DNA of 64,000 nucleotides from Kibdelosporangium persicum (lineage in GTDB: Bacteria > Actinomycetota > Actinomycetes > Mycobacteriales > Pseudonocardiaceae): the NCBI RefSeq assembly GCF_013280595.1, contig NZ_JAAATY010000006.1:306316-370315 (forward strand). Reading direction: 5' to 3'. The notes beneath the pieces are model-generated. The model was not told the DNA's origin. It did not search any database and saw nothing but the letters and a program-made list of their open reading frames with translations. A program made the translations under genes and the position numbers. Positions 7,478 through 15,382 of the stretch are shown here, one piece after another (position 1 is the stretch's first letter; each line of letters begins with the position of its first letter).

Positions 7478-8746
7478 CTAATGCCCGGTCACCGAATCCT
7501 GCCGTATCGAGGCCGCAAAGGCTTGTACCGCAGGCGATCCGAGCTCACGGCGAAGTCTCAGCAGATATCGGGTCTCCTCGCGCACAGTGGACTCGTCAGC
7601 GGCCAGCGCGGGAAGGAACGCCTTGTCCACCGGCTGATAACGTTTCGGCGAACCGGCCAGGCTCTCGCGCTTCGCGACTTCCAGCCACCGCGCCGTGACA
7701 CCAATGCGATCGCCGTCGGCGTTTTTCGCCGCCCGGTCGACGAGTTCCGGCCAGCACCATGTGTCGTGCAGGTAGAACGCGCTGTCCCGGATTTCGATGA
7801 TCCGCCGGTGCAGCCTTTCCCACGCGTTGTCCATGGTGGCGAAATCCTGCCAGCGGGACATCGGCCGTGCCAGGGCTATTTCCGGCGTCGCCGCCCTGAG
7901 TGAACGCCAGAGTGAATAGAGCCGGATTCGCCGGAAGTAGTACAGCAAGGCCGTGCGCATCGGTTCGAACGCCGCGACCACGCACCCGGTCGGCACCATC
8001 AGGAACCGCGCGGCGGACGCGTAGAACGCGACATCGGTCAGCACGGGCGAGGCGAACCACGTCAGCCGCTCCCCCAGCCGGATCGCCGCGAAAGGCACCT
8101 CCATCGCGTTGCCGATCGCGACGAGCGCCAGGCCCGCACGCAACGTCCGGCCGCGCACCTCAGGCAGGTGCCGCCACATCTGCCAGGCGGCCGCGCCGAG
8201 CGAGATGCCGAGATACAGGAAGATCAGGAGGTTGTAGAGCGCGAACGGGCCGTCCGGCGAGGGCAGGAACCGTTGCGCGGCAGGCGCCACGTAATAGCAG
8301 ATGGTGATCGCGACACCGACACCCCACGCCAGTGCGGCACGGAACCAGCGCCCGCCGGAGGAATGGTTCATCGACGCCCTGCGCGCGTAACCCCTGGTCA
8401 CCCCTCGTGAGTGTTTATCAGGGTTAGAACACCGATAAACACTCACGAGGGGGCTATGCCACCGGGTGTCCTTACGGCCGGCGATGTGTACGACAAAACG
8501 CCACGTCACAGCCGCGTCGAGGACCGCGAACAGGCCGCGGAACAGGTTGTGGAACTTCGGGTCACCGGTGAGCTGGTCGATCCAGTCGGCGAACCACGGC
8601 TGGATCGGGATCGCGCCGAGGGCGATCACCATGAGCACGACCCATAACGGGCGCTGGTTGGCGTCCCGCAGCATCGCCGGGGTGCGGACGAGCACGACGA
8701 CCCAGACGACCGTCAGGATCGCCCATCTGGAGATGTCCTCCCACAT
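7478..8746 (-). CDS. MAB_1171c-like multi-pass membrane protein, interrupted in frame by palindrome copy 2
   Basis: A 422-residue protein with about seven hydrophobic helices in its N-terminal 230 residues (WAILTVVWVVVLVR, PLWVVLMVIALGAIP, LALAWGVGV-type segments, FALYNLLIFLYLGISLGAA) and a soluble, Trp/Arg-rich C-terminal half (RRIRLYSLWRSLRAATPEIA, ERLHRRIIEIRDSAFYLH). This layout fits the MAB_1171c/DUF6545 'putative transporter' family found beside ImmA and XRE genes. Its ATG shares bases with the stop of the peptidase gene (TGATG), so translation is probably coupled. Around residues 99-115 the frame runs through palindrome copy 2 (SVYRCSNPDKHS), in a loop between predicted helices. Function is unknown; signal sensing is a guess from the neighbours. 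Confidence 0.7.
   Translation of the reverse strand: MWEDISRWAILTVVWVVVLVRTPAMLRDANQRPLWVVLMVIALGAIPIQPWFADWIDQLTGDPKFHNLFRGLFAVLDAAVTWRFVVHIAGRKDTRWHSPLVSVYRCSNPDKHSRGVTRGYARRASMNHSSGGRWFRAALAWGVGVAITICYYVAPAAQRFLPSPDGPFALYNLLIFLYLGISLGAAAWQMWRHLPEVRGRTLRAGLALVAIGNAMEVPFAAIRLGERLTWFASPVLTDVAFYASAARFLMVPTGCVVAAFEPMRTALLYYFRRIRLYSLWRSLRAATPEIALARPMSRWQDFATMDNAWERLHRRIIEIRDSAFYLHDTWCWPELVDRAAKNADGDRIGVTARWLEVAKRESLAGSPKRYQPVDKAFLPALAADESTVREETRYLLRLRRELGSPAVQAFAASIRQDSVTGH
8401..8452. repeat. 50-bp palindrome, copy 2 (inside a coding sequence)
   Basis: A 19-bp perfect inverted repeat with the arm CTCGTGAGTGTTTATC flanked by C-runs and the loop AGGGTTAGAACACC. It lies wholly inside the 7TM gene and keeps the reading frame open. 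It is in the same orientation as copy 3 and inverted relative to copy 1. Confidence 0.95.
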
Positions 8747-9213
8747 CAGGTGGCGCCGAAGACGGCCGACGCGCGCTGCTCGAAGTCGCCGCCCGGTGGG
8801 CGTTTCCTCGCCTGCTTGAGCACGACGGTCGCGAACGCCTCGGCGAGTTCCTCGTGGGCGTTGGTGTGCGGGTTGGCCAGCGCCGCCTCGATCACCGTGG
8901 ACGCCATACCGCCCCCGGCGGACGCAGCCTGCGCGGTGTTGTGCCCGGCCAGCATGTGGCAGATCTCGTGCAGGATGATGTGATCCCGGTGGTATCCGGT
9001 CGTGCCGGCACGGGAAATGATGTGGTCACGTTCGCCGTCGAAATACCACAGGCCGAACGGCAGCGCCGCCAAATCCAGTTCGAGCAGCAGCAATGGCCGG
9101 CCACGTCGCTCGGCCAGGCTCGTGCACAGGTCCTCGATCCGCCACGGCCGCGGTAGTGGTGGCAATTCCGCCATCAGGCCGACTGCCTCGGCACGCGCCT
9201 GTTTCCACGTCAT
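8746..9213 (-). CDS. ImmA/IrrE-type metallopeptidase
   Basis: A soluble zinc peptidase of the ImmA/IrrE family (about 155 residues). The catalytic motif reads HEICHMLAGH (HExxH with a third His), and a downstream acidic helix (HEELAEAFATVV) fits the family. Known members cleave a partner XRE repressor in response to a signal. Here an XRE gene lies immediately upstream (9262-9642) and a 7TM protein immediately downstream with overlapping stop/start, so the three probably form one signalling unit. I place the start at the ATG at 9213 (MTWKQAR); a GTG at 9243 in the same frame is possible. Confidence 0.8.
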   Translation of the reverse strand: MTWKQARAEAVGLMAELPPLPRPWRIEDLCTSLAERRGRPLLLLELDLAALPFGLWYFDGERDHIISRAGTTGYHRDHIILHEICHMLAGHNTAQAASAGGGMASTVIEAALANPHTNAHEELAEAFATVVLKQARKRPPGGDFEQRASAVFGAT

Positions 9214-9261
9214 AGCCTGCACCGTCTCATGGCTCGCGGCCACCGTGAAACCCCGAACGGT

Positions 9262-9642
9262 CTAACGGTCGTCGGAACGCCGCTGACCGGAGGCAATGTC
9301 CAATGCGGTCCTGATGGCGTCCAGCTGAGCCTGGTCGAAAGTGGCCAACCGGGCGGCGAGCGCGTGGACCGAATCCGCACTCGGCGCGTCGCCTTCCTGG
9401 GGCGCGTGGAAAAAGGACGGCTGCTTGCCGAAGAACCGGGCGAGCAGAACCCGTGTCCGGTCTGTCAGGTTTTCCGCCTCACCGGTGAGGATGTTGTGCA
9501 CGTGGCCGTGCGAGATCGTGTCGCCGTTGTTCGCCGCGGCGATATCGGCGGAGATTTTCCGTACCCCCGGAATTCGCCCGCCGTACTTCTCGGCCAGCAA
9601 CCGTTTCACGGTCATGGCGAGCCATGACTCGGATCGCTGCAT
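9262..9642 (-). CDS. XRE-family helix-turn-helix regulator
   Basis: A 126-residue DNA-binding protein. Residues of about 10-70 form an XRE/Cro helix-turn-helix (VKRLLAEKYGG, KISADIAAAN, ISHGHVHNILTGEAENL), followed by a short acidic C-terminal helix region (HALAARLATFDQAQLDAIRT). The ATG at 9642 has GAGGGGG seven bases upstream. It is the first gene of the minus-strand cassette XRE - ImmA - 7TM and the likely target of the peptidase. It is divergent from the truncated AMP-binding gene, and the 190 bp between them should hold the cassette promoter and operator, though I could not assign boxes. Confidence 0.8.
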   Translation of the reverse strand: MQRSESWLAMTVKRLLAEKYGGRIPGVRKISADIAAANNGDTISHGHVHNILTGEAENLTDRTRVLLARFFGKQPSFFHAPQEGDAPSADSVHALAARLATFDQAQLDAIRTALDIASGQRRSDDR

Positions 9643-9835
9643 CCGCTCACCCCCTCAAGGTCAACACGCACAATGTACTCGACGAGTGACGGACCGCAAC
9701 GGCGATCCCGGGAAAGCCGGGTCAGTCGAGTAGTTCTACGCACGCGCGCGCCGCTCCTGGGCTCTTAGCCTGACAACAAGGATGTGGCCGCCCGCCGTGT
9801 CCTGATTCCGAGTCGTCACAGAATGGTGGTGCGCC

Positions 9836-10594
9836 GTGCCCGCTGATCTGATTGTGGACGTTCTCAACGCGGCACGTCAGCACCGCTCCTCCCCTGCTGT
9901 CGCCGACCGCCGGGGCGTGATCACGTACGGCGATCTGCTGGCCCAGGTGCTCGGTACGGCACACCATCTGCGCGCCAACGGCTTCACGCCGGGCGACCGG
10001 ATGCTGTTCTCCGTCCGCCCTGGTATCAGCGCGATCGTGCTCGCTCTCGGTACCGTCGCGGCCGGTGGGACGATCGTGTTCGTCGAGCCGGGCGGTACCC
10101 CGGAGCTGTTCCGGAGCCGCGCCGATCTGGTGAAACCGAAGTGGGCCGCGGCGGAATCCCTGCTGTACTCCGGCTTGGCACGTGCCGTCGCACGCCGCGG
10201 CAGCCTTTCCCCGCCTGCCTACCGCAAGCTTCCCGTCCGGCACGTCCGGTCCGGTCCGTGGCTGCCCGGAGTTCCCCGTGGCGCGCTGTCCGCCCAGAAG
10301 CTCGCGGAGCCGGTGTCCTACAACGAATTCCCAGTGCGCACTCCTGATCAGGACGCGGTTGTCGTCTTCACGCCGCAAGCCGTTGTCCATACACGAGGTT
10401 CGCTCGGCTCCGGGCTCCGCACGCTCGCTGAGCGAGGCTCGTTGGGGCCTGGCAACCAGGTGCACACCGAGCACTGCACACTCGGCCTGCTGGCGCTGGT
10501 CGCTGGTGCACAGTGGACGGTCACGTCAAAGCCGCGACCCGGCTCAGCGGCCGCGTTTGCTCCGCCGCGCTTAACGACTGAGTCCATGGGGTAA
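9836..10594 (+). CDS. Truncated AMP-binding (acyl-adenylate) enzyme N-terminal fragment
   Basis: The first 170 residues follow the N-terminal subdomain of adenylate-forming enzymes (SSPAVADRRGVITYGDLLAQ, GFTPGDRMLFSVRPGISAIV, LALGTVAAGGTIVFVEPGG). A degenerate core motif appears as VVVFTPQAVVHTRGSLGSGL, where active enzymes have the Ser/Thr/Gly-rich P-loop. The protein ends at 252 residues, about half the usual 500, and lacks the later A4-A10 motifs and the mobile C-terminal lid. It is therefore unlikely to catalyse adenylation and is probably a decaying gene or a reduced paralogue. It starts at the GTG at 9836 and precedes the DUF72 gene by 10 bp. Confidence 0.6.
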   Translation: MPADLIVDVLNAARQHRSSPAVADRRGVITYGDLLAQVLGTAHHLRANGFTPGDRMLFSVRPGISAIVLALGTVAAGGTIVFVEPGGTPELFRSRADLVKPKWAAAESLLYSGLARAVARRGSLSPPAYRKLPVRHVRSGPWLPGVPRGALSAQKLAEPVSYNEFPVRTPDQDAVVVFTPQAVVHTRGSLGSGLRTLAERGSLGPGNQVHTEHCTLGLLALVAGAQWTVTSKPRPGSAAAFAPPRLTTESMG

Positions 10595-10604
10595 GCGAAG
10601 GCGC

Positions 10605-11438
10605 GTGGGATCGATACGGGTGGGTACCGCAGGCTGGTCTGACAAATCCCTCATCGCCGCGCGGTGGTATCCGCGCGGAGTGCACACTCCCGAACAGCGG
10701 TTACGGTTCTATGCCAAGCAGTTCGACTTCGTCGAAGTCAACTCGACGCACTACGCGCTTCCCGATCCGGCCACCACCAAGGCATGGGCGGATCGCACTC
10801 CCGAAGGTTTCGTCTTCAACATCAAGGCGTTCAGCCTGTTGACCCACCACCAGACGAAGACCGCCATGCTGCCACCGGATCTCCGGCAGACGGACCGGGG
10901 AAGCGTGGGGCAACGGCACTTGGCACGCACGCATGTCGACGCGTTATGGGACCGGTTCCTGAACACAGTGGCGCCGGTGCACGAGGCCGGGAAGCTCGGG
11001 TTGCTGTTGTTCCAGTTCCCACCGTGGTTCCGGCCCGGTGACAGTGCACGGGAGTACTTGCTGGAGTGTCGGCGCCGCACAGCTCCCCTCCGGATCTGCG
11101 TGGAGTTCCGAGCGGCCGGTTGGGTTCCGGACGAGCTGGATTTCCTTGCGGCGCATGACATCACGTACGTGTGCGTCGACATGCCCCGCCCGATTCCGCC
11201 CGTGCTGGCCGTCACCTCGGACGATGCCGTCGTCCGGTTCCACGGGCACAGTCAGCTGTGGGACACCGGGACCAAGGAGGAGAAGTACCGGTATCGCTAC
11301 TCCGAGGGCGAACTCGACGAGTGGGCGGCCAAGATCCGGGACCTGGCCGAACAGGCGCGGACCACGTACGTCGTGATGAACAACTGCTTCGCCGACGACG
11401 CACAGGTGAATGCCGCGTACCTGCGCGGTGCGCTCTGA
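10605..11438 (+). CDS. DUF72 family protein
   Basis: A 277-residue cytoplasmic protein with the hallmarks of DUF72: the N-terminal RVGTAGWSDKSL, the FVEVNSTHYALP segment, KAFSLLTHH, LLLFQFPPWF, the central CVEFRAAGW, and the C-terminal HGHSQLWD and TYVVMNNCF. The family adopts a TIM-barrel fold and no activity is established. The full family length is present. The start is the GTG at 10605. It lies 10 bp downstream of the truncated AMP-binding gene and converges closely on the Ppx/GppA gene, with only 3 bp between the stops. Confidence 0.88.
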   Translation: MGSIRVGTAGWSDKSLIAARWYPRGVHTPEQRLRFYAKQFDFVEVNSTHYALPDPATTKAWADRTPEGFVFNIKAFSLLTHHQTKTAMLPPDLRQTDRGSVGQRHLARTHVDALWDRFLNTVAPVHEAGKLGLLLFQFPPWFRPGDSAREYLLECRRRTAPLRICVEFRAAGWVPDELDFLAAHDITYVCVDMPRPIPPVLAVTSDDAVVRFHGHSQLWDTGTKEEKYRYRYSEGELDEWAAKIRDLAEQARTTYVVMNNCFADDAQVNAAYLRGAL

Positions 11439-11441
11439 AAC

Positions 11442-12377
11442 CTATGCCGCGAACCGGGTGGCGGCCCGGTCTGTGTTCATGAGCAGGTCGATCAGCAGGC
11501 CTTCCTTGGTCGACCACGGGCAGATCCCGACCACGTCATGACCCGTCGCGCGCATGAGCGACTCGGCGACCACCGCTCCGGCGACGGACTGGTGCGCGCG
11601 GTGGCGCGAGATGCCGGGAAGCTTCGCGCGGCGGTGGGCCGGAAGTGCCGCCAGCCGGGGGATCCACTCCATCAGGTCCTGACGGGTGACGACGTGGTGC
11701 CTGCGGGCCCCGGCCAGGCGGGCCAACTGCTGGAACACCTTGGAGCAACCGACAGCACGTCCGCGCATGGCCTCGGCGATCTCTTGCCGGGACAGGGCTT
11801 CGGCGACGCGGTCGGCGACCTCCTCCCACAACTCCGGCAGGCGCTCGTCGCTGTCCAGTCCCAGCCTGGTCAGCGTCCGGGCACCCAACGGCAGGGAGCG
11901 CGTGAGCAACGGCTGCTCGTCACGGCCGACGGCCAGCTCGACCGTTCCGCCACCGACGTCCAGCACCGTGAGCGTTCCAGCCGACGGCCCGAACCAGTGC
12001 CGTGCGGCTATGTACGACAGGTGCGCCTCGCGTTCGCCGGGCAGGACCTGGAGTTCCACGCCCGTCCGCCGGACGACGCGGTCGATCACTTCGTCCGCGT
12101 TCGCCGCGTCACGAACGGACGAGGTCGCGAACGGTACGAACGCCGACACGGGAACGTCCTGGAGATGCCGCCGGACCTTGCGCACCGCGTCCGCGACCTG
12201 CTCGATGCCTGCGGGGCTGATCCGGCCCGAGTCGTCGATCGCCCTGTCCAGCCGCAGCCGGACTTTCTTGGACACCACCGAACGAAAGGGAGAGGAACGG
12301 TCACGCTGCGCCACCACCAGATGCGCGCTGAAGCACCCCACGTCCAGAACCGCCACCCGATGGCGCTCCTTGCGCAT
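11442..12377 (-). CDS. Ppx/GppA-type exopolyphosphatase / pppGpp phosphohydrolase
   Basis: An actin-like ASKHA-fold phosphatase of about 311 residues. The first phosphate loop reads VAVLDVGCFSAHLVVAQ and the second VLDVGGGTVELAVG; between them PGEREAHLSYIAA carries the conserved Glu region of Ppx/GppA proteins. The family hydrolyses terminal phosphates of polyphosphate or pppGpp. The length equals the short two-domain actinobacterial form without the HD extension. The ATG at 12377 has GAGGTGA upstream; the frame is open to a GTG at 12386. It is a single gene between the convergent DUF72 gene and the sialidase gene downstream of its start. Confidence 0.85.
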   Translation of the reverse strand: MRKERHRVAVLDVGCFSAHLVVAQRDRSSPFRSVVSKKVRLRLDRAIDDSGRISPAGIEQVADAVRKVRRHLQDVPVSAFVPFATSSVRDAANADEVIDRVVRRTGVELQVLPGEREAHLSYIAARHWFGPSAGTLTVLDVGGGTVELAVGRDEQPLLTRSLPLGARTLTRLGLDSDERLPELWEEVADRVAEALSRQEIAEAMRGRAVGCSKVFQQLARLAGARRHHVVTRQDLMEWIPRLAALPAHRRAKLPGISRHRAHQSVAGAVVAESLMRATGHDVVGICPWSTKEGLLIDLLMNTDRAATRFAA

Positions 12378-12456
12378 GCCGATCACCTCGCCTGTCCCCT
12401 GGTGCGAAGGAAGTTACCCATCCGTCCCGGCGGCAAACCCCGGTTTTCCCGTCACA

Positions 12457-15273
12457 TCACCCGATAAGGCGTACGGCGTCGGCGACGACGTATCCATTGG
12501 CACTGTCGGAAAGCTCGATCGTGACGGGAACACCGGCCCGGAATGGGAACGCTCCCAACGATACCCACTGCCCACCGCGAGTGCGCTGGTTGACCGGGAC
12601 AGAGGTCACTTCGTCGGCGTGAGCGACCCGGTAAGTCGCGTTCGTCGCGCGGTTCTCATGGGCTGTGTACCAGACGGCGACGTGGTACACGCCGTTGTGA
12701 GGTACTTGAGTACTCCATCGCACAACCGAGGAGCCGTTGCCTGCGGGGTGAGTCCGGTAGGACTCCCCGAAGTACTCGCTCACGCCGGTCGCACGGTTCC
12801 ACGTCCCGGATACCACTTCATAGCCCGGATCGTCGTTGTCGACGACAATGCCGTGGTATATCAGCCTGACGGCGTCAGCGACGACATATCCGTTGGCAGC
12901 GTCGGACAATTCGATCGAGCCGGCGTCACCCGCGGTGAACTGGAAGGATCCCAGCGACACCCACTGCCCGCCCCGAGTGCGTTGATCGATCTCCACAGGC
13001 GTGGAACCAGCCGAATGGTTGACCTTGTACACGGCGTTCGGCGCGCGGTTCGTGTGCTCGGTGTAGCGCACGGAGACGTCATACAACCCGCTCGTGTGAA
13101 CCTGGGGCCTCCAACGGACGACTGCGTCGCCGTTGCCGGCGGTGTGGGTGCGGTAGTTCGCGCCGTAGTAGCCGTCAACGCCTGTCGCCGCATTCCAGTC
13201 GCCTGAGGCGGTTTCGAATCCGGCTGCGTCGTTGTCGGTGACCGCACCGCGATAAGCGAGGCGGATCGCGTCGGCGACAACGACTCCGTCAGCGGCGTTC
13301 GACAGTTCGATCGTGCCCGCGCCGCCGCCCGCGAAGACGAACTCGCCCAGTCGCGCCCATCGTCCGCCGCCGGACCGTTGGTCCACTGTGACCGTCGACT
13401 GCCCCTCGGCATGGCGAACCGTGTAGGTGGCGTTCGATGCCTGGTTCGACGCGGCCCGGTACCAGGTGGAAACCTCGTACACGCCGCCCATCGGCACGTC
13501 CGGCCGGAACCGGACCTTCGCGGTACCGGTGCCTGCGGGATGCGAGTGCTGGCTCTGGCCGTAATCCCCGGTGACGTCGTCCTGCCGGGTCCACGAACCG
13601 GACAGCACCTCGAAACTGGGCAGGGAGTCGTTGTCCGCCACCACACTCGGCGCGTCCGCCGGTTGTGCCGCCTTGGTCAGCATCAACTGGTCGGCCGCGA
13701 GGACGGTTCCGCCGCCGCGGCCAGGGCCCGCCAGCGTGAGCCGGATCGAGTGCCGCCCGGCCGTGAGCGGGACCGTGGCCAGCGGATAGAGCTGGAAGCC
13801 CTCCCCCGCTGTCATCGCCGGATCGACCACGCCGTGAGTCAGCGATGTGCCGTCGATGCTCGCCCGAAGCTGTCCCCGGTCAGCGAGGCGATGGAGTCGT
13901 ACGGCCACCTCGTACGTCCCGGCCTGGGGAACGTCGAACGGGACCTCGACGTAGGCACCCGACGAAGCCGCGTAGCGCAGGGTTTTGCCGCCTCGGGCAT
14001 TGGCGTTGGTTACGACAGGCGCGGCGGTTCCCGTGTTGGTCCGGGCTTCCGGAATCGCCAGTTCGTATTCGTGTTGGGTGAGCCCAGGACCCGTCGTCAG
14101 GCTGTCCCGTCCTTTGGTCAGCCACTCAAGGTCGAACCGTGCCATGCTGATCCGCTCAGGGAAGCTCGGGATGGTGCCGTCTCGCCCGTACACCAACAGG
14201 ATCGTGCCGTCCGACAGGCGCGCCAGGTCCGAGTAGTACGACGGACCCGGGTTGACCACACGGCTGTATCGATAACTCGCGCCTTCGTCGTACGAGATCG
14301 AGACGGTCATGTTCTGCCGCGCCGACGAATCCGGCCTGCTGAACAGCAACCGGTTCACCGCTCCGCGCGTGTACTGCACCATTCCCGCGTCGACGGACCC
14401 GAACTGCCCGGTCGCGCCTTCGATGACCGGGGCGGACCAGGTCTTGCCCTGATCCGTGCTCGTCGTGCTGATGCGGTAACGAGTACCTCCCGCACCCCAG
14501 CGGCCGTTCATGACCACGGTCCCATCACTGCGTTCGTACACGCGGCTCTCGTTGATCGGATACGCATCGCTGACCGGCGCAGCGGCACCGCGGCGCCACG
14601 AACCGGGCGCGCCGTGTTCATCGCTGTAGAGCACGTCGACGCCGTAGTTGCGATCCGGATCAGGTGCCCGGTGATTGACCGGCATCAGCAGCCGGCCGCT
14701 ACGAAGCTGGATACCGTGCCCTGGCATCGGGCTGTTGCGCGTCCACCCGTGCGGGTTCGACGCGAACAGCCCGGTCAAGTCCTCCGGTGCCGACCAGCTC
14801 GCGCCCGCGTCGTCACTCCGCTTGACGAAGATCGTGCCGCCGGACCCCTTGTAGAACATGCACACGCGGCCGGTCTGCTCGTCCACCACCGGTGTGGCGT
14901 TGCCCCAGCTGTGCGCGGGATCGGCAGGAACCACGGGCGCGCTGGGCGACCACGTGCGGCCCGCATCCACGCTGCGTCGGACGAGCAGGTCCTTCGGCCC
15001 GTCGTCACCGACCTTGAATCGCCCTTCGGTGAACGTGAGCACGACGTCGTCGGCCAGCGGCTGACCGTTCCCGGCAGGAGTCACCGTGCCGGCCGGGATC
15101 ACCGCCAGTCCGTGCGCGTGGAAACTGGCGTAGGCGTCATCGTCGGTCGAGTCCCATAACTCGGCCTCCTCGAACGATCCGGTGTCCGCCTGTCCCGCCG
15201 CCGCCGGTGCCGCCACAGTGAGCGCGGCCAGCACGCCGGCCACCAGCGCCCGGAGCATGATCCCCTGGTTCAC
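12457..15273 (-). CDS. Secreted sialidase-like (GH33 type) protein with three golvesin-type C-terminal domains
   Basis: An exported modular protein of about 938 residues. The signal peptide is LRALVAGVLAALTVAAPAAA. Residues of about 35-395 form a BNR/sialidase beta-propeller with four Asp-box motifs (SVDAGRTW, SDDAGASW, STDQGKTW, SYDEGASY). A beta-sandwich follows (about 415-530; AGTYEVAVRLHRLADRG). The C-terminus is three tandem ~130-residue domains that each start DND and end in a VVADAIRL/VVADAVRL segment, the golvesin/Xly carbohydrate-binding type. A role in glycan release or binding outside the cell follows from the family; the true substrate is unknown. The GTG at 15273 has AAGGGG six bases upstream; an ATG at 15258 is the alternative. 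Confidence 0.82.
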   Translation of the reverse strand: MNQGIMLRALVAGVLAALTVAAPAAAGQADTGSFEEAELWDSTDDDAYASFHAHGLAVIPAGTVTPAGNGQPLADDVVLTFTEGRFKVGDDGPKDLLVRRSVDAGRTWSPSAPVVPADPAHSWGNATPVVDEQTGRVCMFYKGSGGTIFVKRSDDAGASWSAPEDLTGLFASNPHGWTRNSPMPGHGIQLRSGRLLMPVNHRAPDPDRNYGVDVLYSDEHGAPGSWRRGAAAPVSDAYPINESRVYERSDGTVVMNGRWGAGGTRYRISTTSTDQGKTWSAPVIEGATGQFGSVDAGMVQYTRGAVNRLLFSRPDSSARQNMTVSISYDEGASYRYSRVVNPGPSYYSDLARLSDGTILLVYGRDGTIPSFPERISMARFDLEWLTKGRDSLTTGPGLTQHEYELAIPEARTNTGTAAPVVTNANARGGKTLRYAASSGAYVEVPFDVPQAGTYEVAVRLHRLADRGQLRASIDGTSLTHGVVDPAMTAGEGFQLYPLATVPLTAGRHSIRLTLAGPGRGGGTVLAADQLMLTKAAQPADAPSVVADNDSLPSFEVLSGSWTRQDDVTGDYGQSQHSHPAGTGTAKVRFRPDVPMGGVYEVSTWYRAASNQASNATYTVRHAEGQSTVTVDQRSGGGRWARLGEFVFAGGGAGTIELSNAADGVVVADAIRLAYRGAVTDNDAAGFETASGDWNAATGVDGYYGANYRTHTAGNGDAVVRWRPQVHTSGLYDVSVRYTEHTNRAPNAVYKVNHSAGSTPVEIDQRTRGGQWVSLGSFQFTAGDAGSIELSDAANGYVVADAVRLIYHGIVVDNDDPGYEVVSGTWNRATGVSEYFGESYRTHPAGNGSSVVRWSTQVPHNGVYHVAVWYTAHENRATNATYRVAHADEVTSVPVNQRTRGGQWVSLGAFPFRAGVPVTIELSDSANGYVVADAVRLIG
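12460..13640 (-). repeat. Three tandem ~390-bp coding repeats (golvesin-type domains)
   Basis: Three diverged copies, at about 13640-13250, 13245-12855 and 12840-12460, encode the same 130-residue domain. Each has conserved DND at its start and ADAIRL or ADAVRL at its end. The second and third copies are closest (both contain QRTRGGQWVSLG), which suggests the newest duplication is the C-terminal pair. Confidence 0.8.
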
Positions 15274-15382
15274 CCTGGACCCCTTCAAGAGCAAGCCGAT
15301 GACGTCATCCTGCCTGGCTTGATCTTGTTCTCGGGCCCCCGCGGCGGGGAATCACCGGGCGTCCCGGCATGTCCGTGACCGG

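Noticed and set aside
13378..15159. 593-residue plus-strand frame opposite the sialidase-like gene
   Set aside because: No ribosome site or domain, and the minus-strand gene has signal peptide, Asp boxes and domain repeats.
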